The notes below the pieces were generated by a model. It saw nothing but the letters and a program-made list of their open reading frames with translations, did not search any database and was not told the origin of the DNA. A stretch of DNA of 64,000 bases, from positions 35,451-99,450 of the forward strand of contig NZ_QPMK01000009.1 of the NCBI RefSeq assembly GCF_003344785.1, written 5' to 3'. Made by a program: the position numbers and the translations under genes. Numbering within the stretch: position 1 is the stretch's first letter; each line of letters starts with the position of its first letter. This document shows positions 35,846 to 45,884 of the stretch, in pieces. The DNA is from Thalassococcus profundi. Its GTDB lineage: Bacteria; Pseudomonadota; Alphaproteobacteria; Rhodobacterales; Rhodobacteraceae.

Positions 35846-36937
35846 TCATGCCGACACCTTCCGGATCCACTGGTCGATGGCGACGGCAAGGATGATCAGC
35901 CAGCCGATGGCGAAGACCTGCCACTGCACGTCGAGCCCGGCGAGGCGCAGGCCGCTCTCGAACACGCCGACGATCAGCGCGCCGAAGAGCGGACCCAGGA
36001 TCGAGCCGCGCCCGCCGAAGAGTGAGATGCCTCCGATCACGACGGCGGTGATGCTTTGCAGGTTGGCTTCGGCGAAGGCGTTGGGAGAGATCGATCCGAC
36101 CCGCCCGATCGAGGCCCAGGCGGCGATGCCGACCACCAGACCGGCCATCATGTAGACGGTCAGCAGCATCCGGTCCGTCTTGATCCCGGCCAGTTCGGCG
36201 GCTTCCTTGTCGTCGCCGATGGCATAGACGTGACGGCCCCAGGCGGTCTTGTTGAGCATGTACCACAGGACCGCGAAGACCAGAATCATCAGGATCACTC
36301 CAAAAGTGATCCGCGCCGAGCCCAGCGAAATGAACGAGCCGAATATCTTTAGAAACGGCGCCTCGGCATCGAGATCCTGGCTGCGGATCGACTGCGAGCC
36401 GGTCAGAAGGCGCAGGATCGACAAGAAGATGTACCAGGTGCCCAGCGTTACGATGAAAGGCGGCAGTTTCACGCGGGTCACGAAGAGCCCGTTCACCAGC
36501 CCACCGCCGATCGCGACCACGAAACCGAGGATCAGCGCGACGAAGCTGGGCATCCCGAGGTTGACGCCCGTGAGCCCCATGACCACCGCCGAAAAGATCA
36601 TCAGCGCCCCCACCGACAGGTCGATGCCCGCGGTCAGGATGATCAGCGACTGCGCCGCCGCGAGGATGCCGATGATCGACACCTGCTGCATCACGAGGCT
36701 GAGGTTGAACATGGTCAGGAACTTGCCCTCGGTGACCATCGGCAGGCTGAAGATCAGGACGCTGGCCACCAGCACCATCACCGGCACCAGGGTCGGATTG
36801 AGGTGCAGAACGTGCTGGATCGTGTCCATTACGCCGCGGTGTTTGCGCTCGAAGGCGGCCACTTTCGTGTCGCTGGAACTCAGCGTGCTTTCGAAATCCT
36901 GTCCCGTCTTGCGGGACCCCTTCGGTGTGTCAGACAT
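35846..36937 (-). CDS. frcC: sugar ABC transporter permease
   Basis: Inner-membrane permease of 363 residues with about eight to ten helices, of the ribose/fructose (RbsC/FrcC) family: LIILTAGIDLSVGALM and GGRGSILGPLFGALIVGV are the family hallmarks. It forms the channel with frcA and receives sugar from the binding protein FrcB. It is transcribed with frcB (gap 107 nt) and frcA. Confidence 0.9.
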   Translation of the reverse strand: MSDTPKGSRKTGQDFESTLSSSDTKVAAFERKHRGVMDTIQHVLHLNPTLVPVMVLVASVLIFSLPMVTEGKFLTMFNLSLVMQQVSIIGILAAAQSLIILTAGIDLSVGALMIFSAVVMGLTGVNLGMPSFVALILGFVVAIGGGLVNGLFVTRVKLPPFIVTLGTWYIFLSILRLLTGSQSIRSQDLDAEAPFLKIFGSFISLGSARITFGVILMILVFAVLWYMLNKTAWGRHVYAIGDDKEAAELAGIKTDRMLLTVYMMAGLVVGIAAWASIGRVGSISPNAFAEANLQSITAVVIGGISLFGGRGSILGPLFGALIVGVFESGLRLAGLDVQWQVFAIGWLIILAVAIDQWIRKVSA

Positions 36938-37044
36938 GATCTCTCCTCCTCCGGTCCAGCGTGGCCGAAACGAAATGTCGGGTCAAAGTTTTGTGAGAGG
37001 TGGGGTGGGAAGGAGCGCGACGCCCCTTCCCGAAAAGCGCGGGG

Positions 37045-38079
37045 TCAGCCCCAGCACTTCTCCAGAGCTTCGTCGGAGGTGATCGACGGGATGCCGTCGA
37101 CCGGATTGTCGGTCACCAGCTCGACGCCGGTGTTGGTGAAATCCAGGCCTTCGGAATTCTCCGGCTTGGTGCCGTCTTCGGCGAACTTGGCAATGGCCTC
37201 GACGCCCAGCGACGCCATCAGCAGCGGGAACTGCATGGAGGTGGCGCCGATCACGCCTTCCTTGACGTTCTGCACGCCGGGGCAGCCGCCATCGACCGAC
37301 ACGATCAGCGCCTGGTCTTCCATGCCGAAGGAGCGCAGCGCCTCGTAAGCGCCGGCCGCCGCGGGTTCGTTGATGGTGTAGACCACGTTGATGGAGCTAT
37401 CGACCTGCATCAGGTTCTCCATCGCGGTGCGGCCGCCCTCTTCGTTGCCGTTGGTCACGTCGTTGCCGACGATGCGGGGGTCGTCCTCGTCGCCGATGTC
37501 GGTCGGGTCCTTGATGTCGATGCCGAAGCCCTGAAGGAAACCGTTGTTGCGCAGGTAGTCCACGGAGACTTCGCTGGCGTTGAGGTCCAGCATCGCGATC
37601 TTGGCCTCCTCGGGATTCTCGAGGCTGGCGGCAGCCCATTCGCCGATCAGCTCACCGGCCTTGAAGTTGTCGGTGGCAAAGGTCGCATCGGCCACGTCGG
37701 CGGGTTCGAAGGGCGTGTCGAGCGCGATCACGAGCGCACCGGCTTCACGCGCCTGGGTGATGATCGGGGTCAGCGACGGGCCGTCCGACGGGGTGATGAG
37801 GATGCCCTTGGCTCCGGCGGCGATGCAGCTTTCGACAGCGGCGATCTGGGTTTCGACGTCGCCGTCGATCTTGCCCGCGTAGGAGTTCAGCTCGATGCCC
37901 AGTTCCTCGGCCTTGGCCTCGGCGCCCTCTTTCATCTTGACGAAGAACGGGTTGGTGTCCGTCTTGGTGATCAGGCAGGCACTGATCGAATGCGATGCGG
38001 CCTGCGCCCCGCCTGCCATGCCGACAAGGCCAGCCGCGGTCATGCCCAGCAGGGCAGCTTTGGTAAAGGTGTTTGTCAC
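37045..38079 (-). CDS. frcB: sugar ABC transporter substrate-binding protein, fructose type
   Basis: Predicted periplasmic binding protein of 344 residues. Sec signal peptide about 1-27 (GGAQAASH). The mature start [18 protein letters not shown] and the hinge-flanking motifs resemble FrcB of Sinorhizobium, which binds fructose, ribose and mannose. The start is GTG 38079 with GGGAGGA upstream; an ATG further out has no ribosome site. It is transcribed away from the ROK repressor gene frcR and the shared operator lies between them. Confidence 0.88.
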   Translation of the reverse strand: MTNTFTKAALLGMTAAGLVGMAGGAQAASHSISACLITKTDTNPFFVKMKEGAEAKAEELGIELNSYAGKIDGDVETQIAAVESCIAAGAKGILITPSDGPSLTPIITQAREAGALVIALDTPFEPADVADATFATDNFKAGELIGEWAAASLENPEEAKIAMLDLNASEVSVDYLRNNGFLQGFGIDIKDPTDIGDEDDPRIVGNDVTNGNEEGGRTAMENLMQVDSSINVVYTINEPAAAGAYEALRSFGMEDQALIVSVDGGCPGVQNVKEGVIGATSMQFPLLMASLGVEAIAKFAEDGTKPENSEGLDFTNTGVELVTDNPVDGIPSITSDEALEKCWG

Positions 38080-38189
38080 GTTGGTTTCCTCCCAGAAATG
38101 CGTGCAATCCGCGGGGGGTCCGGCCCCGCTGAGTCGGGGCATCCTCCCAGAATGCCCTCTGCAACCAAGAAACAGGGAATCACCTGCTT

Positions 38190-38230
38190 CTGTCAATATT
38201 AAATAAATCACTCTTATTTATTATTGACAG
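38190..38230. promoter_or_regulatory. operator of the frcBCA / frcR divergent promoters
   Basis: Inverted repeat of two 17-nt arms that match at 16 positions: CTGTCAATATTAAATAA, 7-nt spacer, TTATTTATTATTGACAG. Each arm ends in an outward-facing TTGACA, so the repeat covers both -35 boxes. A ROK repressor bound here would shut both promoters. AT-rich dyads of this kind are typical ROK sites. Confidence 0.75.
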
Positions 38231-38276
38231 ACTCTGCGTCTCTCTTCCATTCTGCGTCATCGAGGGAGGACGGGAT

Positions 38277-39497
38277 GTGAACGAGAAAAACCCAGGCGTA
38301 CAGGCAGACCAGGAAACCGTGACCAGCATTCGCGGATCGAATCAATCCGGCATGCGCGCCCATAACGAACGTCTTGTGCTGTCCATCCTACGCCGCCTCG
38401 GCCCGATGGCAAAGGCCGATATCGCCCGGATGACCGGCCTTTCGGCGCAGACCGTATCGGTGATCATGCGGGCGCTGGAAACCGACGGGCTGCTGGCCAA
38501 GGGCGAACCGGTGCGCGGCCGCGTCGGCCAGCCCTCGGTGCCGATGCACCTCGATCCCGCGGGCGCGTTTTTCTTCGGGCTCAAGATCGGGCGGCGCAGC
38601 CTCGACATGGTGCTGACGAACTTCCTTGGCGAGGTGCAGAGCCGCCTGCACCGCATCCACGCCTACCCCACCCCCGAAGCGACGCTGGAGTTCGCCCTAA
38701 GCGGCGTCGACGAGCTCACCGCGCAGTTGTCACCACGCGATCGGGACCGCATCTCGGGCCTCGGCATCGCCATCCCGTTCCAGCTCTGGGACTGGGCCAA
38801 GTCCATCGGCGTGCCCGAAGACGCCATGGCCTCCTGGCGGCATGTCGACATCCAGGCGGACCTCGCGGCGCGGCTGACCTTCCCGGTCTATCTGCAGAAC
38901 GACGCCTCCGCCGCCTGCGGCGCGGAACTGGTGTTCGGCACTTCGCAGAAGCCGCAGGACTTCATCTATTTCTACATCGGCTATTTCATTGGCGGCGGCA
39001 TCGTCCTGAACGGCAGCCTGTTTTCCGGCAAGTCGGGCAACGCGGGGGCGATCGGGTCGATGCCCATCGCCAGCGGCGGCGAGGTGCACCAGCTGATCGA
39101 CATCGCCTCGCTGTCGGTGCTGGAACGCCGCCTGCGCACCGCGGGTCACAGCGCCGACTCGCTCTGGCCGTCGCCCGAGACATGGCAGGTCGATGACGGT
39201 ATCCTCGACGACTGGATCGACCTGACCGCCGCCGGGATCGCCTCGGCCGTCCTGTCCGCCACAACGCTCATAGACTTCGAGGCGGCGCTGATCGACGGCT
39301 GGATTCCAGAGACGGTGCGCCGCGCCATCGTCGCACGCACCCGCCATCACCTCGGCCAGCACAACCTCGCCGGAATCTCGCCGCCACAGATCTCCGAAGG
39401 CACCGCCGGCCCGGATGCGCGCGCGCTGGGGGCGGCCAGCCTGCCGCTGTCGATGCGGTTCCTCGTGGATCAGAACGCGATCATGAAGCTGGCGTAA
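38277..39497 (+). CDS. frcR: ROK family transcriptional repressor
   Basis: Predicted regulator of 406 residues. A winged helix-turn-helix (about 30-85) contains GPMAKADIARMTGLSAQTVS. The ROK kinase-like domain follows: the IGYFIGGGIVLNGSLFSGKSG region near 235 and VYLQNDASAACGAE near 200. The usual zinc cysteine motif (CGxxGCxE) seen in some ROK proteins is not found here. GTG start with GGGAGGA upstream. Its position opposite frcBCA and the operator between them make it the probable sugar-sensing repressor of the importer. Confidence 0.87.
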   Translation: MNEKNPGVQADQETVTSIRGSNQSGMRAHNERLVLSILRRLGPMAKADIARMTGLSAQTVSVIMRALETDGLLAKGEPVRGRVGQPSVPMHLDPAGAFFFGLKIGRRSLDMVLTNFLGEVQSRLHRIHAYPTPEATLEFALSGVDELTAQLSPRDRDRISGLGIAIPFQLWDWAKSIGVPEDAMASWRHVDIQADLAARLTFPVYLQNDASAACGAELVFGTSQKPQDFIYFYIGYFIGGGIVLNGSLFSGKSGNAGAIGSMPIASGGEVHQLIDIASLSVLERRLRTAGHSADSLWPSPETWQVDDGILDDWIDLTAAGIASAVLSATTLIDFEAALIDGWIPETVRRAIVARTRHHLGQHNLAGISPPQISEGTAGPDARALGAASLPLSMRFLVDQNAIMKLA

Positions 39498-39507
39498 TCG
39501 CCTGCCG

Positions 39508-40116
39508 TCAGACGATTTTCTTCGACACCATGGCCACGGCGCGGGCCACGGCCTCACCGATGTCCAGCTCGGAAGTATCGAGTTCTTCGGCATCCTCGGC
39601 CGGCCGCAACGGCGAATCCGCCCGCCCCATGTCACGCGCGTCGCGGTCGTGCACGTCGCGCAGCACCGCGTCGTACTCGGTCTCGATCCCGGCGCTCCTT
39701 AGTTCCTCGAACCGCCTTTTGGCGCGCACTTCGGCGCTGGCGATGACGAAAAGCTTGGCCTCGGCCTCGGGACAGATCACCGTACCGATGTCGCGCCCGT
39801 CCAGCACCGCGCCGCCGTCGCGCCGGGCAAAGGCGCGCTGGAAATCCAGCAGCGCCGCGCGCACCTCGGGGATCACCGCCACCTTGGAGGCCGCCTGCGC
39901 CACCTCGGGCGTGCGCAGATCGCCCGCCTCCAGATCCTGCGCCGTCAGCGCCAGCGCGGCGTCATGCGCGGGCGTGCCGTCCAGCGTGCGCCGACCCACC
40001 GCGCGGTAGAGCAGCCCGGTGTCCAGGTGCGCAAAGCCGAAATGCTCCGCCAGGGCCTTGGAAATCGTGCCCTTGCCCGCCGCCGCGGGCCCGTCGATTG
40101 CGATGGTGAATGCCAT
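39508..40116 (-). CDS. cmk: cytidylate kinase
   Basis: Nucleotide kinase of 202 residues that phosphorylates CMP and dCMP. P-loop [12 protein letters not shown] near residue 9, then [10 protein letters not shown] (substrate helix) and [14 protein letters not shown] near 100, with the RFEEL and [13 protein letters not shown] lid region. It converges on frcR (10-nt gap). aroA lies upstream at 40237, 120 nt away, and both run on the minus strand, which keeps the ancestral aroA-cmk pair intact. Confidence 0.93.
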   Translation of the reverse strand: MAFTIAIDGPAAAGKGTISKALAEHFGFAHLDTGLLYRAVGRRTLDGTPAHDAALALTAQDLEAGDLRTPEVAQAASKVAVIPEVRAALLDFQRAFARRDGGAVLDGRDIGTVICPEAEAKLFVIASAEVRAKRRFEELRSAGIETEYDAVLRDVHDRDARDMGRADSPLRPAEDAEELDTSELDIGEAVARAVAMVSKKIV

Positions 40117-40236
40117 GCTGCCTCCTGTGACGCGCCGCCCCAGACTGCGGCGGGGGCGCGGATTGCGCAAGCGGCAATGCTCCACTTGCTCGGGCATCGC
40201 CTCAGCACCCCCGCGCAAGCCATTAAAATACCGCCA

Positions 40237-41583
40237 TTAAAGACGTTCTATCTGCGCGCCGAGACGGGACATCAGCGGTTCGAAGATCGGGAAAGACGTG
40301 GCGATCGGCCCGCCATCGTCCACCGTTACCGGCCTGGTCGACGCCATGCCGAGGATCAGGAACGCCATGGCGATGCGGTGATCGAGATGGCTCTGCACCT
40401 CGGCGCCGCCCGTGACGCCGCCGTGCCCGCGGCCCTCCACGATCCACCAGTCGGGACCGTCCTCGACCGTCACGCCGTTGAGCCGCAGCCCGCTGGCCAT
40501 GGCCTCGATCCGGTCGGATTCCTTGACCCGCAGTTCCTTGACCCCGCGCATCACCGTGCGCCCCGTGGCAAAGGCCGCGACCACAGACAGCACCGGGTAT
40601 TCGTCGATCATCGACGCGGCGCGTTCGGGCGGCACCTCGATGCCCCTGAGGTCGGGCGAGAAGCGCGCGCGCAGGTCGGCCATCGGCTCGCCGCCCTCCT
40701 CGCGCAGATTCTCGAAGGTCAGATCCGCGCCCATCTCCTGCAGCGTGGTAAAGAGCCCCGCCCGCGTCGGGTTGAGCCCGATGGTCGGCACCAGCACGTC
40801 CGACCCTTCGGTGATCAGCGCTGCGCAGACCGGAAAGGCGGCGGAACTCGGGTCGCGGGGCACGGTGATCTCCTGCGGGCGCAGCTCGGGCTGGCCTTTC
40901 AGTGTGATGACCCGCCCGTCGGCGCTGTCCTCGACCGACAGCTCCGCACCGAAGCCCGCGAGCATGCGCTCGGAATGATCGCGCGTCGCCTCGCGCTCGA
41001 TCACCACGGTTTCGCCGGGCGCGTTGAGGCCCGCCAGCAGCACCGCCGATTTCACCTGCGCCGAGGGCACGGGCGTCGTGTAGCGCACCGGCACCGGATC
41101 GGAAGCGCCGAGGATGGTCATCGGCAACCGCCCGCCCGACCGGCCATAGGCCTGCGTGCCGAAGAGCGCCAGCGGATCGGTCACCCGCGCCATCGGCCGC
41201 TTGTTGAGCGACGCGTCGCCGGTGAAGGTCGCGACGATGGGCGAGGTCGCCATCGCCCCCATGATCAGCCGCACGCCGGTGCCGGAATTGCCGCAGTCGA
41301 TGACGGTCCCGGGCTCGGCAAAACCACCGACGCCGACGCCGTGCACCGACCAGCGCCCGGCCCCGTGATCCGTCACCTCGGCCCCGAAGGCCCGCATCGC
41401 CTTCGCGGTGTCCAGAACGTCCTGGCCTTCCAGCAAACCGGCGATCTTCGTCTCGCCCACGGCCATCGCCCCGAGGATCAGCGCCCGGTGCGAAATCGAC
41501 TTGTCGCCCGGCACCTCCGCCGTGCCGGTGAGCGCGCCGCATTTGCGTGAAATCATCGGGATGGCGGGGCCGTGAGCTGACAT
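40237..41583 (-). CDS. aroA: EPSP synthase (3-phosphoshikimate 1-carboxyvinyltransferase), class II type
   Basis: Shikimate-pathway enzyme of 448 residues. It carries all four motifs described for class II enzymes: GDKS (near 28), SAQVK, RDHSE and NPTR. The phosphoenolpyruvate loop reads [14 protein letters not shown], so the position that is alanine in the glyphosate-tolerant CP4 enzyme is glycine here. ATG 41583 is chosen; an upstream one at 41619 has no ribosome site. It is followed by cmk. Confidence 0.93.
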   Translation of the reverse strand: MSAHGPAIPMISRKCGALTGTAEVPGDKSISHRALILGAMAVGETKIAGLLEGQDVLDTAKAMRAFGAEVTDHGAGRWSVHGVGVGGFAEPGTVIDCGNSGTGVRLIMGAMATSPIVATFTGDASLNKRPMARVTDPLALFGTQAYGRSGGRLPMTILGASDPVPVRYTTPVPSAQVKSAVLLAGLNAPGETVVIEREATRDHSERMLAGFGAELSVEDSADGRVITLKGQPELRPQEITVPRDPSSAAFPVCAALITEGSDVLVPTIGLNPTRAGLFTTLQEMGADLTFENLREEGGEPMADLRARFSPDLRGIEVPPERAASMIDEYPVLSVVAAFATGRTVMRGVKELRVKESDRIEAMASGLRLNGVTVEDGPDWWIVEGRGHGGVTGGAEVQSHLDHRIAMAFLILGMASTRPVTVDDGGPIATSFPIFEPLMSRLGAQIERL

Positions 41584-41699
41584 GTGCGGTGATCCTCTGT
41601 TGCCCGCGCCTGATAGCAACGCCCCCGCCCCGCGTCCATCACCCGCTCACGCTCTTTGGCGAAAATCCCGGCGGCACCCGCCACTGCGATCCGCCCCGG

Positions 41700-41737
41700 C
41701 TTCATCTTGCCCCTAAACTCCCGCCGGAGGCTCCGGC
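41700..41737 (+). repeat. intergenic hairpin repeat, family 1, copy B
   Basis: CTTCATCTTGCCCCTAAACT followed by CCGCCGGAGGCTCCGGC, which forms a short hairpin. Copy C follows 80 nt later in the same orientation. Confidence 0.65.
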
Positions 41738-41816
41738 ACCTGCTGCCCGCGAAACGTCAGCCGGTGGGCTTGCAACCCGGCAATCTCAAGTCACCCCAGG
41801 CGCGCCACGCCCCAAA

Positions 41817-41855
41817 CTTCATCTTGCCAACAAACCTCCCGCCGGAGGCTCCGGC
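41817..41855 (+). repeat. intergenic hairpin repeat, family 1, copy C
   Basis: CTTCATCTTGCCAACAAACC followed by a perfect 8-bp hairpin CCGCCGGA-GGC-TCCGGCGG. It ends 2 nt before the trmB stop codon side, in the orientation opposite to trmB. Confidence 0.65.
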
Positions 41856-41857
41856 GG

Positions 41858-42583
41858 CTAACGCCTGCGGAAGGTCAGATAATGAGGCACCCGGCCCTCG
41901 CGCAGCGCCTTCTGCTCGTAGCGGGTCGAGGTCCAGTCGCCCCAGGGCTGCCGCCAGTCGGCGGGCCGCTCCGCCAGCCAATCGAACCCGGCGCGCGGCA
42001 CCTCGACGAGGGTCTGGCGCACGTAGTCGGGGATGTCGGTCGCGACGCGGAATTCGGCGCCCGGGACCAGCACGCGGTGCAGCGGCTCCAAGAATTCCGG
42101 CGTGACGAAGCGGCGGCGGTGATGCCGTTTTTTGGGCCAGGGATCGGGATAGAGCAGGAACGCCTTTTCGATACCCGCATCGGGCAGCACGTCGAAGAGG
42201 TTGCGCACGTCGCCGGGGTAGATCGCGAGGTTGCCGACCTTGGCCTGCCGAACCTTCCCCAAAAGCATCGCCACGCCGTTGATGAAGGGCTCGCAGCCAA
42301 TGATCGCTGCCTGCGGGTTCTCGGCGGCCTGATGCACCAGGTGCTCGCCGCCGCCAAAGCCAATCTCGAGCCACACCGGCGCGCCACCGAAACGGGTGCC
42401 GAGGTCCAGCGGCGACCGTTCGGGGTTGTCTTCCCAGTCGACGGCCCCGGGCGACAGCGCATCCAGATCCTCGTCGAGGTAGGCTTCCTGGCTGGGGCGC
42501 AGGGTCTTGCCCTTGAAGCGGCCGTAGAAGTTGCGCCAGGGCGCGCCGGTGGGATGGGTGTCGGAGGGTCTCTTGTCGCTCAT
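41858..42583 (-). CDS. trmB: tRNA (guanine-N7)-methyltransferase
   Basis: Enzyme of 241 residues that makes m7G46 in tRNA with SAM. LEIGFGGGEHL (SAM motif I near 71), GCEPFINGV, and LLYPDPWPKKRHHRRRF (near 143, the family's PDPWxKxRHxxRR signature) identify it. TSTRYEQKAL near the C-terminus matches the tRNA-binding T-x-Y-E motif. In alphaproteobacteria it usually follows metK; here NhaC and two hydrolase genes lie between. Confidence 0.95.
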   Translation of the reverse strand: MSDKRPSDTHPTGAPWRNFYGRFKGKTLRPSQEAYLDEDLDALSPGAVDWEDNPERSPLDLGTRFGGAPVWLEIGFGGGEHLVHQAAENPQAAIIGCEPFINGVAMLLGKVRQAKVGNLAIYPGDVRNLFDVLPDAGIEKAFLLYPDPWPKKRHHRRRFVTPEFLEPLHRVLVPGAEFRVATDIPDYVRQTLVEVPRAGFDWLAERPADWRQPWGDWTSTRYEQKALREGRVPHYLTFRRR

Positions 42584-42625
42584 GCGGCGCGGTGTAGCCG
42601 TCCCGCGCCGCGCGCGCAACGCCTC

Positions 42626-43168
42626 TCAGGAGGCGACGTAGATCGACCCCAGCACCTCCAGCCCGTCCGCGCCCGTGCGCACCACCAGCACCTCGCCCGA
42701 CTGGGTGCCCTGCCCGGCGAGCGCGCTGATGTTGACCTGGTGCGTCACCACGAACAGTCGGTCGTCACGGTCCCGCAGCAACGCCAGCGCCGCCTCGGTC
42801 CGCGATGCGCGCTGGTCGTAATCGCCGAAGAAGGAATTTAAGGCTGGCGCCGCCTCCACAGGGCCCAGCGCCAGCAGCTCCGCGGTTTCCGAACAGCGGC
42901 ACCACTCAGAGGTCAGCACCGCGTCGAAAGCGATGCCTCGCTCGGCAAAGGCTGCGCCGACGGCCCGGGCCTGATCCCGGCCCTGGTCGCTGAGCGTGCG
43001 CTGGGTGCTGCAATCGTCGATGTCGAACCCCGCGGGATCGCCGGTGCCTGGGGCCAGCGCGTGGCGCATGATCGCGAAGGCGCCGGGCTGGTCGAGTGCG
43101 TCCCAGTCGTTGGCAGCGACGAGCCCCGGCCAGAGCAGGCCGAGGCAAAGGACAAGACGCGTCAGCAT
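42626..43168 (-). CDS. exported histidine phosphatase family protein
   Basis: Predicted periplasmic protein of 180 residues with a Sec signal peptide (about 1-19). The IMRHALAPG stretch carries the phosphate-binding R-H of the branch, SEWCRCSETA is the mid motif and VVTHQVNISAL holds the second histidine. It lacks the usual RHG triplet (RHA here), as in SixA-like and other exported members. Its start overlaps the stop of the dienelactone hydrolase gene by 1 nt, so the two are co-expressed. Substrate unknown. Confidence 0.8.
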   Translation of the reverse strand: MLTRLVLCLGLLWPGLVAANDWDALDQPGAFAIMRHALAPGTGDPAGFDIDDCSTQRTLSDQGRDQARAVGAAFAERGIAFDAVLTSEWCRCSETAELLALGPVEAAPALNSFFGDYDQRASRTEAALALLRDRDDRLFVVTHQVNISALAGQGTQSGEVLVVRTGADGLEVLGSIYVAS

Positions 43169-43914
43169 CAGAGTTGCACGTCGAGGAACTCGAGCAGCCC
43201 CTCCCAGCTTTCCTGGTCGGCGGTCAGATCGTAATCGTCCGAGCCATGCACCGTGAAGCTGTGGCGCGCACCGCCGAAGACCTCGGCGCCGTGTTCGACG
43301 CCCGCCGCCTGCAATTCGTCCAGAAGTGCTGCGAGGTCCGCCATGCCCGACACCGGATCGGCGCTGCCGTGGAACAGCATCACCGGGGCGCTGGCGGCCG
43401 AGTAGTCCTGCCCCTCAGGCGTGCCCAGCCCGCCGTGGAAGCTGACGAAGCCATTGAGTTCCGCCCCGGCGCGCGCCGCTTCGAGCACCGCCGCCCCACC
43501 AAAGCAATACCCCATCATCGCCACGTTGTCGGTGGCGCCGGTGATGTTCGCCGCCTCGGCGATAGAGCCCATGAGCCGCGCCCGGAACTCCTCGCGGTCG
43601 CCGTAGAGCGCGCCGGACAGGGCGCGGTTCTCTTCGACGCTCTGCGGGTCCTCGTCGGCGCCGTAGACGTCGATGGCAAAGGCGGTGTAGCCAAGCGCCG
43701 CCAGCATCTGCGCGCGGCGCTCCTCGTAGGCGGTCATGCCGTCCCAGTCGTGCACGATCAGCACCGTGCCCTTGGGTGTGATCGCGGTGTTGGTGGCGAC
43801 GTAGCCTTCGTATTCTCGGTCCCCCACAGTGTAGCGGTGGTAATCGGCGGTGATTTCGGCTTGAGCCGCGGTGGCCGCGGTCAGTGCGACGATGGCTAGA
43901 CTGGTACGGATCAT
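43168..43914 (-). CDS. exported dienelactone hydrolase family protein
   Basis: Alpha/beta hydrolase of 248 residues with a Sec signal peptide (about 1-19). The nucleophile is a Cys in GYCFGG (near 124), as in dienelactone hydrolases, and the histidine in GARHSFT (near 211) completes the triad with an Asp near 177 (HGSADPVSG). Export to the periplasm is unusual for a chlorocatechol-pathway enzyme, so it probably acts on another ester or lactone. It is the first gene of a pair with the histidine phosphatase. Confidence 0.82.
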   Translation of the reverse strand: MIRTSLAIVALTAATAAQAEITADYHRYTVGDREYEGYVATNTAITPKGTVLIVHDWDGMTAYEERRAQMLAALGYTAFAIDVYGADEDPQSVEENRALSGALYGDREEFRARLMGSIAEAANITGATDNVAMMGYCFGGAAVLEAARAGAELNGFVSFHGGLGTPEGQDYSAASAPVMLFHGSADPVSGMADLAALLDELQAAGVEHGAEVFGGARHSFTVHGSDDYDLTADQESWEGLLEFLDVQL

Positions 43915-44304
43915 CTGGTCTCCTCCCGTGATGTGGCTGGCGTCTTGCGGTGTGCCTGCCGGAAGGTAGCTCTTTGCCGCAAAAGAAAAGGCGGCTGCGC
44001 CGCCGAACGGCGCAAGCCCTGTTCCGGACGCGGGTATGGCCCCGCCATCGCCGGGTTCGGAACAACTTATTGTTGCGCCAGAAGGCATGACGTTGCAGGC
44101 TCGGTGAACGGCCCCGCGTCGCCCCAGATGGAAAAATGGCCCTGAACGCGCCGGAACGCCGTTTTGAAACATAGGCTTGGCTCTTGTGACTTCCCGTGTC
44201 GCGATCAAGTCATCCGCCGAAGCCCGGCCAGGACCGCCGGATACATCACGGCCTCGGCCCTTTTCGACCCGCCCGCATCCGTCACCTTGAATAAAGGAAA
44301 AACC
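43915..44304. other. 390-nt gap between divergent genes
   Basis: Holds the promoters of the divergent hydrolase pair and nhaC. No gene, RNA or clear repeat was recognised; a short ATCGCCGGGTTC fragment recalls family 2 repeats but is too short to call. Confidence 0.5.
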
Positions 44305-45831
44305 ATGTCGAAAGACGAGATTTCTCCGCGCAAGCCATCGCTCGCGCTGGCGCTGACGCCGGTCATTCTGACGCTGCTTCTGCTGGCGCTGCAACTTTTC
44401 TATTTCAACGATTTCACCCCGCAGATCCCGCTGGCCATCGGCCTTGCGATCACCGGGTTTGTCGGCGTCTACCTGGGCCATGACTGGCCCAGCCTCGAGG
44501 ACGGGGTGTTTCACGTCATCACCGTCGCCCTGCCTTCGGTGTCGGTACTGATCGTCGTGGGCATGATCATCGGCGTCTGGATCGCCAGCGGCACGGTGCC
44601 GACGCTGATCTACTACGGGCTGATCCTGCTGTCGCCGCAGATCTTCCTGGCCGCCGCGATGATCATGTGCGCCGTCGTGTCGGTCTCCCTCGGGACCTCC
44701 TGGGGCACGGTCGGCACGGTGGGCCTTGCGCTCATGGGCATCGGCGCGGGCTTCGACGTGCCGGTCTACTGGACCGCCGGCGCGGTCGTTTCGGGGGCCT
44801 TCTTCGGCGACAAGATCTCGCCGCTGTCGGACACCACGAACCTCGCGCCCGCTGTCACAGGGCAGAACCTCTTTGCCCATATCCAGAACATGATGCCGAC
44901 GACGGTTCCGGCGATGCTGATCGCGCTGGCAATCTATATCTGGGCCGGGTTCAGCATGGTCGAGGGCGGCGATGCCACCTTCGAGCGGATCGAAGCCATC
45001 ACCACGGCGCTGCAGGACAATTTCCTGATCTCGCCCTGGCTACTGCTGCCCGCCGTGTTGGTCATCGCGCTGGCCGTGGCCAAGCAGCCGCCGATCCCGT
45101 CGCTCTTTGCCGGGGTGGTTCTGGGCGGGCTCACCGCGATCCTGTCGCAGGGTTCGGGGCTGCATGACGTGTTCCAGTACGCCAACAGCGGCTACTCCAT
45201 CGACACGGGGGTGAGCGAGATCGACAGCCTGCTCAACCGCGGCGGCATCCAGTCGATGATGTGGACCATATCGCTCATTCTGATCGCGCTCGGCTTCGGC
45301 GGCGCGCTGGAACGGACCGGCTGCCTGCAGACGATTATCGCCGCGATCCTGCGCAAGGTGCACAGCTTTGCCGGAGTGCAGACGGCGGCCATCGGCACCT
45401 CCTTCGCCACCAACCTCGTCGCGGGCGATCCGTACCTGTCGATCGCGCTGCCGGGCCGGATGTATTCGCCGGTCTACCGCGGGATGGGCTATTCGACGCT
45501 CAATCTCAGCCGCGGCATCGAGGAAGGCGGCACGCTGATGTCGCCGATGATCCCGTGGAACGCGGGCGGCGCCTTCGTCATTTCGGCGCTGGGGCTGGGC
45601 ATCGGCGCCGGGAACCTCGAGAACCTGCTCTACATCCCGATGTCCTTTGCCTGCTGGATGACTCCAATCATCGGAATCCTCTACGCCTGGACCGGGCTGT
45701 TCTCGCCCAAGGCGTCCGAGGCGGAGCGCGCCGACTGGCAGCAGCATGGGCGCGATATCACCGACATGTCGGATTACGGCTACGAGCGCCCGGATTTCGG
45801 AACCGATGCCAAGGCCGCTCCGGCCGAGTGA
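44305..45831 (+). CDS. NhaC-type Na+/H+ antiporter
   Basis: Inner-membrane antiporter of 508 residues with about 11-12 helices. SLGTSWGTVGTVG (near 129) and AVVSGAFFGDKISPLSDTTN (near 155) are the NhaC-family motifs with the ion-site acidic and polar residues. A final charged tail of about 30 residues is cytoplasmic. AAAGGAAA lies before the ATG. It probably serves sodium or pH balance in a marine host. It interrupts the metK-trmB neighbourhood. Confidence 0.88.
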   Translation: MSKDEISPRKPSLALALTPVILTLLLLALQLFYFNDFTPQIPLAIGLAITGFVGVYLGHDWPSLEDGVFHVITVALPSVSVLIVVGMIIGVWIASGTVPTLIYYGLILLSPQIFLAAAMIMCAVVSVSLGTSWGTVGTVGLALMGIGAGFDVPVYWTAGAVVSGAFFGDKISPLSDTTNLAPAVTGQNLFAHIQNMMPTTVPAMLIALAIYIWAGFSMVEGGDATFERIEAITTALQDNFLISPWLLLPAVLVIALAVAKQPPIPSLFAGVVLGGLTAILSQGSGLHDVFQYANSGYSIDTGVSEIDSLLNRGGIQSMMWTISLILIALGFGGALERTGCLQTIIAAILRKVHSFAGVQTAAIGTSFATNLVAGDPYLSIALPGRMYSPVYRGMGYSTLNLSRGIEEGGTLMSPMIPWNAGGAFVISALGLGIGAGNLENLLYIPMSFACWMTPIIGILYAWTGLFSPKASEAERADWQQHGRDITDMSDYGYERPDFGTDAKAAPAE

Positions 45832-45855
45832 CGTCAAGCATCGAATAACAGCTTG

Positions 45856-45884
45856 CGCGCCGTCCCATGCGGGCGGCGCGTTTT
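45856..45884 (+). terminator. rho-independent terminator of nhaC
   Basis: Stem CGCGCCG-TCC / GGG-CGGCGCG with a CATGC loop and TTTT, 25 nt after the nhaC stop. Confidence 0.8.
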
